Source: Athripsodes cinereus (lineage: Eukaryota; Arthropoda; Insecta; Trichoptera; Leptoceridae). From it: a stretch of 64,000 nt of DNA. Below, piece after piece: positions 23,064-33,270 of the stretch (positions within the stretch are counted from its first letter, which is position 1; each line of letters starts with the position of its first letter). The stretch spans positions 16,934,713 to 16,998,712 of the forward strand of contig OX388309.1 of the NCBI GenBank assembly GCA_947579605.1, written 5' to 3'. The translations under genes were made by a program, and so were the position numbers. The notes beneath the pieces are model-generated. The model did no database searches. It saw only the letters and a program-made list of their open reading frames with translations, and had not been told where the DNA came from.

Positions 23064-23617
23064 TCGTTGCCGTGGATGTGAAGTGATCCAACCCACAAGA
23101 CAGACATTCCGAGAAAAGGGGTGTTGAAGTTACGCTGTTACATCCGAAAATACTAATCTTACAATAACCAAGTTATTTTTGCATGGATTTCGCTAAAAAA
23201 ATTACACAATATTCCTGATCACATATTCCACTAATATAAATAACAAAATATTAAAGAATTTATATATTTTAGAAGTAAACACGAATTTATCACTTGGGTT
23301 ATTTCACCACTGTAGCTGAGAAAGATCCACCTGTAAAAAAATTGTTGGAAAGTTACGCGCTATGCGGCTTAGATCTTTTCACTTCTATAATTTAATTGAA
23401 CTATTTGTTCCTATATGCGTTACTGAAATGCTCTAACATACTTGCAATGATTGTAAAAACACTTAACATCTCTTCAAAATCTTCCAAAAATGCCCTTTAG
23501 GAATATCAAATCACTTATTTCTCTTAACCACTATGTTCTCCGTGGTTTTCTGAACAAAACTGCAAACTAAACCCATTTTTCAAAAAAGTGTGGCTTGGAT
23601 CACCTCCACGGCAACGA
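23064..23617. mobile_element. inverted-repeat DNA element flanked by TATA
   Basis: Left end TCGTTGCCGTGGATGTGAAG continuing GTGATCCAACCCACA. The right end is the inverted TCGTTGCCGTGGAGGTGATC continuing CAAGCCACA. Outside both ends is TATA (23060-23063 and 23618-23621), so the target duplication is TATA or TA. The 554-bp interior has no recognisable transposase. Superfamily not assigned. Confidence 0.65.
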
Positions 23618-23628
23618 TATACCTACTT

Positions 23629-23690
23629 ACTGTTTTTTTTATATATATTTCCCGTATTCCCGTGCAACGCCGGGTATTTAAGCTAGTTAA
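23629..23690 (+). repeat. terminal motif ...CGCCGGGTATTTAAGCTAGT
   Basis: ATTCCCGTGCAACGCCGGG (a CCCG...CGGG hairpin) followed by TATTTAAGCTAGT. A similar motif (GAGCGATTCCGGGTAACAAA then AGCTAGT) ends the three-unit satellite relative at 41606, and the inverted form (AACTAGCTGTCCGCCCC) occurs at 48230. A 3' hairpin followed by CTAGT recalls Helitron/Helentron 3' ends. Confidence 0.5.
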
Positions 23691-23801
23691 ATATAATTTA
23701 TAAGTGTTATCTTCGAGTTAAATATTTTATTATAGTAATATATTCATTAACCTTGCCAGAAATGTACCTTTTTGATACAGAAACAAACGACTTAATTTTA
23801 C

Positions 23802-24811
23802 TATATATAATGAGTTACAATCCATTGGATTGGTCTGCAACGAGTTTTGACTTATTTCTCCACTCCTCCCTATTCTCAGCTAGTCTCTTCAACTCCATAT
23901 ATGAGCCACAGCTCATGTCCCTCTTCAGTTGGTCCATATAGGCGTCTCTCGGTCGACCTCTGCCATTTGTGCCTTCGGTCCTGCCCACTGCGATTGCGAT
24001 GAGCAGTCCTGGGTGCCTGATGTTGTGGCCAATCCAATTAGCTCGTTGTTGGCAGATTCTTTTGAGGAGTTGCCTTTTTTCGCCAACCCTGGTTAACACT
24101 TCTTCGTTTTCGACGTGTTCCGACCAATGAATCTTCAGCATGCGTCTATAGCACCACATTTCAAATGCCGCTAACCGTCCGCTTTCCCTCTTGCTGATGG
24201 TCCACGTCTCGCACCCATATAACAAAATGCTCCACACAAAGGCTTTAGTGGGATTCTTCCTCACGCTTAGATCAATATTAGGGGATTCTAATATTTTGGA
24301 TTTTTTGTTAAAGGCAATTCGTGCCTGGTTTATTCTGCTCACAATTTCTGATTTGGAGCGTCCGTCCTGGTTTATTCTGCTGCCCAAGTACACGAATTCT
24401 CTTACTTGTTTGATGCTCACTCCATTTATGGCAATGTTCGCAGTCGCTTCCTCCCTTCCAACGACCATACATTTTGTTTTATCTTTATTTATTTTCATGT
24501 TGTACTTTGACAACAGTATACTTTCCATTTTCCCTAAGGCTTCGTTCAGCTCCATCTCGGAGTCTGCGAGCAGTGCTATGTCGTCTGCATATCTAATCAT
24601 GTCGACTATTTTCCCATTTATTTTTACTCCTGTCCAGTTCTTCATTTCTTCTCTGAGTTCATCAATAGCTCGCTGTATATAGCAGTTAAAGAGTGCTGGC
24701 GACATTGAGCATCCCTGTCTCACACCTTGTTCTACCCTCGCTTCTGCGCAGCTCTCTCCGCTTTTAATTACAGCCATTTCATTCTTGTATAGGCTCCAGA
24801 TTGCTCTTTCT
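23802..24811 (-). mobile_element. RTE-like non-LTR retrotransposon, 5'-truncated copy 2
   Basis: Same family as 5129-6153, same strand, again ending in a short TATATATA tail. It is truncated 30-40 bp earlier at its 5' side (after GAGCAATCTGG). No target duplication was found, and the flanking GGCGGAGGAACCTTCGAGG is not present in copy 1. Confidence 0.8.
23815..24777 (-). CDS. reverse transcriptase C-terminal part, RTE-like copy 2
   Basis: A 320-codon uninterrupted frame, closely matching the 5140-6150 frame residue for residue apart from scattered substitutions (for example KINGKIVDMIRYADD versus KINGKKVDMIRYADD, and LKRICQQRANWIGH versus LKRISQQRANWIGH). It shows QGCSMSPALFNCYI, YADDIALLAD, YLGSRINQDG, YGCETWTISK, FEMWCYRRMLKIHW and GRGRPRDAYMDQL. 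Without the endonuclease and the first RT motifs it is not functional. Open frames in both copies suggest relatively recent insertion. Confidence 0.85.
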   Translation of the reverse strand: MAVIKSGESCAEARVEQGVRQGCSMSPALFNCYIQRAIDELREEMKNWTGVKINGKIVDMIRYADDIALLADSEMELNEALGKMESILLSKYNMKINKDKTKCMVVGREEATANIAINGVSIKQVREFVYLGSRINQDGRSKSEIVSRINQARIAFNKKSKILESPNIDLSVRKNPTKAFVWSILLYGCETWTISKRESGRLAAFEMWCYRRMLKIHWSEHVENEEVLTRVGEKRQLLKRICQQRANWIGHNIRHPGLLIAIAVGRTEGTNGRGRPRDAYMDQLKRDMSCGSYMELKRLAENREEWRNKSKLVADQSNGL

Positions 24812-26180
24812 CAAAGGCGGAGGAACCTTCGAGGTCAACGGCATGAGGATGTGGAATGCAAGGGAAGCTACCACATTAAAGGCTCTAGCAGCATCCCAAA
24901 GTACCAACGAATTATGAAATTTTACTACCGCTAATATAATAAGCTTTTGCGGTCTATTTTATCTTATTTCGAAGGCTGCAACATTAATATAGACAAATAA
25001 ATAAATATATTCTTCAAAAAAAGACAATTCCCGTTATTTTATGAACACACCTCGAACATTGCCGATACTTTTCGACTCCCGCAATGGTAGTATAAACTAC
25101 GCGCAATATTCATTCTTCCAAAGGTCGTGCGGAAATAACATTTTATTCAGGGATATTGACTTTTACATATCATCACTGCCGAAATTCAGGGGTGATTTTC
25201 ACATCTCTGCAGGGTTCTGATCGATGAGTGTCATGAACGTAGTGAGGTTAGCACGAGCATTCTTTCCCCTTCCTCCCCCCCTCCCAGCGATATACCTGTT
25301 TTTTACTTGGAGAGCATTTGCCCCACCCCCTGGACGTCATTCATTATTTTTGTATGTTTGGAATGGCGTAATCATTTCATGGGTGAATGTTTTTATTTTT
25401 ACCTTTATATTTTTTACCTCAGTTGGTGCATAGACTATATCATCGAGTGCATTTAATTTTTGTTTATTTGTGTTATTTTTTTTAAATTGGAACAAAGTGT
25501 TACATTCTATTCTTCTCAAGGCCATCCACTCGTTTGCGAGTGATTTAAATGTGTTACATAAAACAATTTAAAAAACTTCACTGGCTTGTGAAACATGTAA
25601 TATTTAAGATACATTATAACTTGTAAATAGCTGTTTGTTTGTTTTGTATAAATAAATAAAAAAAATTAGATGAAATACGATTTATAACGTCGCCCGTTAC
25701 CCCGCTCTCCATTTTGCATGGAGTTCCCTACAACTCTTTTCCCACTCTTTTTCCACAAGTTTACAAGTGTCCTGTAAAATACAGGCGTTCCCAAAAATCC
25801 AACATTTTACATCTTAAATTCAGCGATGCGGTTTACTATGTTTGCTACCCTTCTAGAATGTCTTAATTTTTTACAGGCACGAAGAAAACATCTTGAATGT
25901 TTATTATGTGTAGCTGGTCTGCTAGCCACCCCACTTGTGCGCAAAAACGCCATTTCAAATTTGATTGAATAAAAAACGAGTTCTACAAAAAACTAATTCG
26001 TCAACAGCGAGTCGAAAGTAGAAATCAACACACATAAGACATTTACTGCCGGTTCCTTAAGTGTCATTAAGATTAAGTCCAAATGTCAAAATACTACTAG
26101 ATTATTTTTTTCATTTAATAAACTAAATGCATTTCGCACAGTTCCACAAAACAAAATGAGGCAATAATCATAAATGATGT
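24812..26180. other. no gene recognised; non-LTR tail and repeat fragments
   Basis: 24812-24910 is GC-richer but unrecognised. 25560-25665 ends in GTATAAATAAATAAA, the 3' tail of a non-LTR element. 25860-25960 is an inverted copy of the CCCACAAGTGGGGTAGCC repeat. A C-rich patch (CCCCTTCCTCCCCCCCTCCC) is at 25265-25290. Confidence 0.45.
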
Positions 26181-26549
26181 TTGATATCGATACCTTAATT
26201 CGCAGATTGGGTAACTCCAAAATAGCTACTTTACAGGGCGGACAAAAAACTAAATATTTTTGTTATGCATATTATTATTATTATTTTCCTTATTCTAAAA
26301 TATCTACATGATGTAGATACATGTTCGTAACACAATAACCATGACATAATTATGTTTATAATGGTTTTGTAGCCTTTTTTTGGAGTTACCTAATTTTCTG
26401 TGATAGATTTTGTAAAATAAATGCTATAATTGATGGAGTTACCCAATTTGCCTATAAGTATTGCATACTGTTTGGTCTCATAATAATGTTATTTTTAAAG
26501 TGTTTTATATGAAAATCAAATTAAATTGAAGTAATATATATAGGATAAA

Positions 26550-26890
26550 TACTTCAACATCATCATCATCATCATCAACGCTCCTCTCGGGAGGACAGAG
26601 CAGAAACCAGCCTCCTCCATTCAGAGCGACTCTGTGCCAATTGCGTCACCTCTTTCTACGATATTTCCTGCGCTCTGCTGTTGTCGTTATAAGAACGGTG
26701 TATTGTGAAAGAGGGAAATCACGGGCTGACGAATCCTTGCGGACGGAAGACCGGTGCTCTTTTTGGCCAATTAGCCTTTTCAGGATATTACCCAGCCTGG
26801 AACATCGTCTATCCTGTATCACGGAGTTGAACAAAAAAGTTGCACCTTTAGCGATATACTCGTTGATAGCTAGACAAAAATAATGAAGAG
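26550..26890. repeat. interspersed repeat (CTCTCGGGAGGACAGAG family)
   Basis: (CAT)n followed by CGCTCCTCTCGGGAGGACAG, CCTCCTCCATTCAGAGCGAC and TGTGCCAATTGCGTCACC. A diverged second copy is at 44485-44705 (CTTCTTGGGAGTAGGTATAG, CCTCCCCCGTTCAACGTGAA, TGTGCAAATTGAGTAAC). It is probably a SINE or LINE tail; no coding function is recognisable. Confidence 0.5.
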
Positions 26891-27039
26891 TGACAAAATG
26901 TGAAAATAATAATTCGTGTGGAGCATTATTTTAGATATCGTGGTAGTCCTGAGTCCATTTTCGTGAAGATATTTTCAGTCTCGTTTAGATTATTTAAGCA
27001 GACAATATTTTTTGGGCCAAGGCTTTTCTTCCTTTGAGG

Positions 27040-27430
27040 CAATTTATTTTATTTATTCATTCATTCTTTACTATACATTGATCACAATATATACAATTTT
27101 ATAAAAAAAATGCATTCAAATTAGGTGTGATCAATATACAGAGGTCGGTTGCCCAATAAGAGACTCTTACGACTTGTATTATGAGATAGCTGAAGTCCAG
27201 TATCCGATCAAAGTGTCTTGCCTCTTGCACACTGATGCCCTCTCTGTATATCTCAAGATTTTAAAATCCGCCAAAAGAAATTTTATTATTTTATAAGTAA
27301 ATGCCTTAATATTACGTGTTATATTCTAAAAATATTGTACTTGGCACAAATCGTCCCACAAGGGACGGGTTGCCGTAATCTTATAAATAATAATAATAAT
27401 ATACAGAGGGCGAGTTTATCACACCTCTTT
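27040..27430 (-). repeat. non-LTR 3' UTR remnant(s)
   Basis: Starts with TTTATTTATTCATTCATTCT and includes ATACAGAGGGCGAGTTTATC near 27403. The TATTCATT tails and the GGGCGAGTTTATC word are shared with 16985, 33790 and 42310. Confidence 0.45.
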
Positions 27431-27451
27431 TTGATTTTTTAAATTTGAATT

Positions 27452-27791
27452 TTAAATTTTTATTACTCCATGATTCATCCTTTTTCCAAGAGAAGTCTCA
27501 GAGTTTTCATCAGAATCTGAATGTTCTGAATATGGGACTAACGAGATGTTGACTCTTATGCTGCCCTTCTCTGTTGCAATATTATGATCAATAGCATTAG
27601 CCTGTGCATCTAACAATATCCCTTGTGTCGCATTATTATCTAAATTATTATCATCAGTAGGTATTTATATTTTGGATTTCTGCAAGATTACCACTATCAA
27701 GTAATATGATGGGCCAATTCCATTTTAAAAATTCGAATTGTCTTTGATAAATTTGTAGAAAATCATGATTTCTGGGATTTGTTTCACTCAT
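27452..27791 (-). pseudogene. unrecognised coding remnant
   Basis: The minus frame from ATG 27791 reads MSETNPRNHDFLQIYQRQFE, FLKWNWPIILLDSGNLAEIQ and NINTY then stop. In another frame, starting just before that stop, it continues TDDNNLDNNATQGILLDAQA, NAIDHNIATEKGSIRVNISL and VPYSEHSDSDENSETSLGKR to TAA at 27452. Two long clean segments joined by one frameshift suggest a once-intact gene of about 110 residues with an acidic C-terminal part. It may be part of the coding region of the surrounding inverted-repeat element or a host fragment; the family is unknown. Confidence 0.45.
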
Positions 27792-27884
27792 ACGATTTTC
27801 TTCACTTCTTCAATTTTCAGTTACTAATTTAACCATAGTCTTTAGTCTGCTATTCATCTATAAAATGATGAGTAAACATTTCAC

Positions 27885-27933
27885 TTTTGCCTGACGATGA
27901 GAGCGGAAGCTCTTGAAAGCCGGCTCGCAAAAT
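27885..27933 (+). ncRNA. hammerhead-ribozyme-like motif (type I, minimal stem III)
   Basis: Parts in order: stem I strand TTTTGC (27885-27890); core CTGACGA (27891-27897, fits CUGANGA); one extra T; stem II GAGAGC / GGAA loop / GCTCTT (27899-27914, with one G-U pair); GAAA (27915-27918); stem III AG / CCGG loop / CT (27918-27925); cleavage-site C (27926); stem I return strand GCAAAA (27927-27932). The predicted cut is after UC at 27926. A two-base-pair stem III is known from hammerheads in Penelope-like elements. The extra base between the core and stem II departs from the consensus and may weaken or abolish activity. Structure read by eye, not folded. Confidence 0.5.
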
Positions 27934-28737
27934 AAATAATGTCAATAGTGGAATAACTATATATCGTGTTTCATTTTAAAAATTATTAATATGAACTTCC
28001 ACCAAGAACCGTCGGTCGAGAAATTAAACTTATGATAAGTAGGTAATGTATGTAGATACACGTTCAGTTCTTCGGATTTTGAGCTTATTTAAAAATAATC
28101 ATGATTCAACAAATCCTAATAGGTATATCAAAAAATAAAGTCGTTTATTTAAGTATTAAAACCTAGATTTTTTATTTGACTAAAAAATAATAACATAATA
28201 TGTGTTAAAAAACAATACAATATTAGTAAATCAGCTTCAAAACTTGTGCGCAAACATATCCAGTAATAATTAAATTCCACGTAGTAACTCCTGCAAAAGT
28301 TGCATTATTTAAAATGTGAGTACCTTACATATTAACTACATCACATAAGGAGTAAATGATAAAAAAAACTTTAAAAAATTTAAGAAAATAAAGCTGATAC
28401 TTATGGTTACAGTTATCTAACATTTTTTTACAGGATAAGATATCCAAAACCACTTTTTTGTAAAATATTCCTAATACACAACCTATCTCTCGCAAGTCTC
28501 CATACAGAATGGTGGAGTTACCCAATTTGCAGCGTTGTAAATACTAACATTGGAGTTACCCAATTTTCTTGAGGTGTTTTTTAGGGCATTTGTAATAAAG
28601 TTGGATTCTTCAAATTTACCTAGCATGTGTGTTGGAATACAGTCAACATTATGGCATCATTAAGTCATTTTGTCAAAAAATGGAGTTACCCAATCTGCGA
28701 ATTAAGGTATCGATATATAAGTGGCTATAATCTACAC

Positions 28738-28994
28738 CAGGGGTCGGCAACCTTTTAGCTGTGGTGTGCCTAGCCACTCTACCAATATGATTCAGGGTGC
28801 CGCCTTAATTCTAAATTATATAATGGGGTTCTAGAGGAGAAGAATTTTATTCCAAATTTATCTTTTAAACATATTTATTAAAAAAATAACATAAAATTCT
28901 ATTTTCGTGATTTCCCTGATTACTTTGTAGAGTGCCATTCAGAACCCCATCGCGTGCCAAGCCTGGCACGCGTGCCATAGGTTGCCGACGCCTG
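28738..28994. mobile_element. hAT MITE (TSD ATCTACAC)
   Basis: A 257-bp element from CAGGGGTCGGCAACC to GGTTGCCGACGCCTG, flanked on both sides by ATCTACAC (28730-28737 and 28995-29002). Subterminal GTGGTGTGCC and GGCACGCGTGCC words. No coding capacity. Confidence 0.92.
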
Positions 28995-29355
28995 ATCTAC
29001 ACAGTACACACAAGAGTGTGGGAACCGTGAAGAGTTGAATGTAACTATATACATAGGTACATATCAATAATATACAAAAACAAGGAATGTATGACAGTAG
29101 TATAATAATATCACACACATAATTATTTCTACTTACTACATTATCATGCAATTGGCAGTCGAGTCGTCACAAAAATAACAATAACGTTGTGTCTAGGTAA
29201 GTACACGCCTAATAATCGTGCGTATTATCTATTGAGTGAAATGCTTAACAATTAGGATGACAATAGTGTTCCATACAGATATGATATGCAACAAATACTT
29301 TTAAACATTGTTCTTACGAGGCGAATAACGTCACGAAACCAAAATATCGTCAGCC

Positions 29356-30163
29356 CAGGGTCTCGAACCTACCGATTTTTCGGTATTTTTACCGAAATGG
29401 GCCGTGTCCTACCAAAATGCTCTAGTGATCTACCGATTTTTACCATTTGTCGGTAGGCAAGTATAATCGGTAGATGACTACCGGGTATTCGGTAAAAGGG
29501 GTCTAGGAAAAAATTCACCGACAACAATTTGCCGACGGACAATTCACCGACAACAATTCACCGAGAGGACAAATTACCGAGAGGATAATTCACCGACAGG
29601 ATAATTCATCGACGTACATTTCACCGACAGGATAATTCATCGACGTACATTTCACCGACAGACAATTTGCCGACAAATGCGAATAATATAATTCTGGCGT
29701 GGTCGGAAGTTCTTTTTTAAAAAAAAAGACAGATTGTTTCTTGTAGTGGGTGTTTAAATATTTTGTTACACATAAACAATAAAATACAACATTACAAAAC
29801 GTGATTATATTGTTTTGTATTTGTCGGCAAATTGTCTGTCGGTGAAATGTACGTCGATAAATTATCCTGTCGGTGAATTATCCTCTCGGTAATTTGTCCT
29901 CTCGGTGAATTGTTGTCGGTGAATTGTCCGTCGGCAAATTGTTGTCGGTAAATTATCCGGCTCCCATCATTTTGGAAATTCGGCGACGGGGGGTAGAAAT
30001 TTTTGTAAAAAGAAAAGTATCTGATATTGACATCGTCTGTACAAATACCTGGTACATTGTAGTAAAATGTATTTTTGTTGATTTATACCGAATAACAAAT
30101 ACAAATATACCGATTTTTGTGAGGAGTTCTATCGATTTAGCACAATGACGTTTGAGACCACTG
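29356..30163. mobile_element. hAT element (TSD CGTCAGCC) with nested foldback element
   Basis: Ends CAGGGTCTCGAAC and GTTTGAGACCACTG, flanked by CGTCAGCC (29348-29355 and 30164-30171). The interior has several ACCGATTTTT/ACCGAA words near the ends. A palindromic element made of CCGACA units occupies 29503-29962. The piece 29965-30010 (TTTTGGAAATTCGGCGACGG then GGGGTAGAAATTTTTG) is shared with the hAT elements at 53891 and 55516. Confidence 0.85.
29503..29962. mobile_element. foldback element with arms of CCGACA-type short repeats
   Basis: Left arm (to ~29672): CACCGACAACAATTTGCCGA, CGGACAATTCACCGACAAC, ACCGAGAGGACAAATTACCG, AGGATAATTCACCGACAGG, ATTCATCGACGTACATTTCA, the last two words given twice. 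The right arm (29818-29962) is the inverted form in the same order, with only one copy of the doubled block. The 145-bp centre is AT-rich without an ORF. Each arm is itself a run of ~16-bp related units, unlike ordinary unique-sequence termini. Confidence 0.8.
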
Positions 30164-30171
30164 CGTCAGCC

Positions 30172-30762
30172 ATTTGAACCGTGTGAACAAATTGACAGTC
30201 TGAAACGATAAAAACCAGATCGTCTCAAGTTGACTACCTTTCAACTTATTTCGTTGGTAAAACGATGCGAGCACGGGTAGATATGCGCGGCATCCGAAAT
30301 CTTTATAACCTATAAACCTTGTAATGTTTCGTGACAGTTGTTATCACCACATTAGAGCCATGCCATGTTGCATACGGGACAGTCAGACATAATTTTTTTA
30401 ATAGAATTTGTACATTAAAATCTTTTTCTTTTAATGAACTCTATATGTGATTATGCAATAACAGTGCACTTCTGAATAACGGTGCACTGTCACCGCTTTA
30501 TTTTAAGACAAAAAGGTTAAGACTAAAATGAATATCTGTGAAGTTTTTTGGATGATTTCTAAATTACTTTAATGAGGTTTTTGAATGTATAAGTATATTA
30601 CATATAATAATTAAAATTTTAGTATAATTTCTGTACGATTTTGCATAAAAGCGAGGAAGAGGATCCGTGTGAAAATGCATGTTTTTATTTGTTACATTTT
30701 AATATGCTTCATTTTTAGGTACACTTCCCGTAGGAGTTTGACTGAGTTTATTATACATTATT
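30172..30762. other. no recognisable feature
   Basis: AT-rich with no gene signal. The near-duplicate words AACAGTGCACTTCTGAATAA and AACGGTGCACTGTCACCGC at 30461-30500 suggest a small local duplication. Confidence 0.45.
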
Positions 30763-33270
30763 ATTACTGACAATAAGACGATTCTAACAAGGATCATTAC
30801 AGCTGAAGGCCAATGCGATCCCAGAAGAAAACATTAAACAATATCCGAACGACACAACTACAATATATCCTCGATTTTCCTTATAAATTCTGCATACGTC
30901 ACGTTGAAGATATCAACTTCTCCAGCCAGACCATTAAACATTTGAATAGCTTTTCCCACTGGGGAGTTTGCCAATATGTTTGTTCGGCTTTGAGGCTGAT
31001 AAAAAAAAAACGTGATGCCGAGAACGTCCATATGCATCGGGAACATATAATAATATTGATTTTTTCTAGTATTATTGGATTAAATATGATACCGTTGAGT
31101 AGCTTAAAAAAGTGACGAGCACAGAATACATCTCGGCGATGTTCTAAAGTATTATAGCCAAGGCAACCCATTACGAATGAAGATGGAAACAGGTAGGGAT
31201 AATATCCATATATTTTCCAATATAGCGACCTTAAAAATCTTCTTTGTACCTTTTCTACCATTAAAACATACGTGTCTTCCGATGGACACCAAATAATCGA
31301 ACCTGACTCCAGAACACTCCGAACTAATTACTCATATAAAAGCTTTAACGTGTTTGGATTTTGAAAGTTGTTGGAGTGTCTCAGCAAAAAACCCAGCGAT
31401 TTGTAAGCCTTTTGAGTTATATCCGTAATATGCTCCCTGAAATGAAAATTCTGAGTGAAAAGAACACCAAGGTCCTTAGACTTCTCAACTCTGATGAGCA
31501 ATGTATTATCCATGGTGTAGTCATAAATCATCGGTTGCCTAGATCTAGAATATGTCATAATGTTACATTTTTTTACACTAAAAGGAAGCCTATTTCTATG
31601 TGACCATTCGACGATAGAATCAATATCTGACTGCAACTCCTTGGCATCCTCGGCACATCGGACACTCTTGAAAACCTTCAAGTCGTCTGCAAACAGAAGA
31701 AACTTCGAATAACGCACGCTGCCTCCAATATCATTTATAAAAAGTGTAAAAAGTAATGGTCCTAAATTTGAGCCCTGAGGAACTACAGACGTTGCCAAGA
31801 ATTTGTCAGAGCAATGATCACCGCTCACAACATATTGTTTTCTGTTTGTGAAATAATCCGAGAGCAGATCAACCAGACTTTGAGAAAATCCCATTTTAGA
31901 TAGTTTATTCAGCAAAACATGGTGATCCACTCTATCAAACGCCTTCTCGAAGTCGTTGTAGTTAACATCTACTTGTGTTTTGCTGTCTATGTTTTTGGTT
32001 ACATATGTATTAAAACAAAGCAAATTTGTTACAGTTGAACGTTTCGGTCTAAATCCATGATGCTCATCCACCAGCATATGCTCACACATGCCAAATATAT
32101 ATCTATGCAATATCATTTCAAAAAGCTTGGCTGGCGCGGATAGCACAGCTACAGGTCTGTAATTGGTAATTTCCGCTGGGTCACCCTTTTTAAGAATAGG
32201 AGTAACCTTCCACACATCCGGCATTCTCTTAAGATCAACACACATATTGAATAAATACCTTAGAACATCAGTGATCATATGGCCAGCCTGTTTCAAAATA
32301 TAAGCAGGTATCATATCCGGTCCTGACGAATGTTTGGGTTTCAGATGTTTTAAACTATATTTAACGTCTTCATAGGTAATTGATGGTACATCAATCATTT
32401 CAAATGATCCTCCCGAAGAATCTTCAATCAACCGTTCATTATCAGCAACATGTGGTCCAAAAACAGAAGAAAAGAACGACGCAAATCCATCTGCAATCTC
32501 GCTATCTCCAACATACAGTTTTTCATTATAAGACATAGATTTAGGTATTTGATCGCATTTTTTCTTTCCCTTAACAAAATTCCAAAAACGAGAAGGATCT
32601 GATGCAATTTCGTTTTCACATCTATTAGTGTGCGTCTTATAATCAGATTCTATCAGTTTCTTCACCACACTTCGATGTTTTTTGAACTTGTAAGCAACAA
32701 GGGAGCCAGATTTTTTCCACAATTTATGAAACTTCGATTTTAAATTCATGTTATAAATAAGAGTCCCTGAAAACCAATTAGGAAAACCATCACGTCCGTT
32801 GTCACTTATTCCAGCAAAACATTCGTCAAACGAAGCATACACTGTTTTGTAAAATTCATCCACCGCGACATTTAAATCCCCCGCAACATAAACGTGCTCC
32901 CATGATTTCGATGCCAGGTTGTCAATAAACATCGGAACATGTCTGTTACTGAACCTCCATCTCCTATCTACAGAAATCTCCCGACCTCGTCTTATATGAC
33001 CCTCATAATATCTACTTTTGTGGATAATTGAGAATGTGATATCAAGGGTAGGGTGGTAAGAGTCTTCAGGAACAAGTGGAAAGTCATGTCTACTAACCCG
33101 AATACACGATGGATCAAGATTTGCGTATACCATATCCAATACTCTACTTGAGCAGTTGACAACAGTATTCATTTGTTGTAGGTTAAGCAGATCCAAGAAA
33201 TATTTGTGTTCAGCCTTAGGATAGTTGCAAGAATTACGCAATATTCAGGAGCAAAAAATGAAAGTCGTCT
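30763..33270 (-). mobile_element. Jockey/CR1-like non-LTR retrotransposon, longest copy
   Basis: Minus-strand element from an (ATT)n 3' tail (30757-30770) to a 5' truncation at about 33270. It holds the end of the endonuclease, the whole reverse transcriptase and the C-terminal tail. The 5' edge carries a 39-bp inverted duplication (33232-33270 / 33299-33337). Partial copies are at 15102-15950 and 16310-16760. Confidence 0.8.
30858..33241 (-). pseudogene. endonuclease (C-term) - reverse transcriptase, Jockey/CR1-like
   Basis: An open frame of 637 codons (33241-31328) is followed by TAA (31325-31327), after which the same frame continues LVRSVLESGSIIWCP, EKVQRRFLRSLYW and LGYNTLEHRRDVF. A frameshift near 31055 leads to SRTNILANSPVGKAIQMFNG and the natural end. 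Domains: end of the AP endonuclease (VLDMVYAN, and SYHPTLDI with the catalytic His, residues ~35-70); RT with SSGPDMIPAYI, ITNYRPVAVLSAPAKLFE, DEHHGFRPKRST, NDFEKAFDRVDHH (first D), VPQGSNLGPLLFTLFIND and FLLFADDLKVF (FADD catalytic pair, about residue 515-525). The tail (LGYNTLEHRRD, NSP) is usual for this group. One nonsense codon and one frameshift separate it from an intact C-terminal half. Its apparent start is at the truncation and is not a real start codon. Confidence 0.85.

Larger units (their letters stand above)
26184..28716. mobile_element. 2.5-kb element with perfect 36-bp terminal inverted repeats
   Basis: 26184-26219 (ATATCGATACCTTAATTCGC then AGATTGGGTAACTCCA) is exactly complementary to 28681-28716. 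The word GGAGTTACCCAATTTGC recurs as a subterminal direct repeat (near 26385, 26435, 28515, 28550, 28682). Because the tips are ATAT and self-complementary, the target duplication (TA or ATAT) cannot be read unambiguously. Inside lie an interspersed repeat (26550-26890), a non-LTR 3' end (27040-27430), an unrecognised coding remnant (27452-27791) and a hammerhead-like motif (27885-27933). No known transposase was recognised. Confidence 0.8.

Noticed and set aside
26552..26580. (CAT)n microsatellite as functional element
   Set aside because: Simple repeat at the edge of a dispersed repeat, nothing indicates function.
30900..31115. Plus-strand 100-codon frame near 30.8-31.1 kb
   Set aside because: Antisense to the C-terminal end of the Jockey/CR1-like RT.
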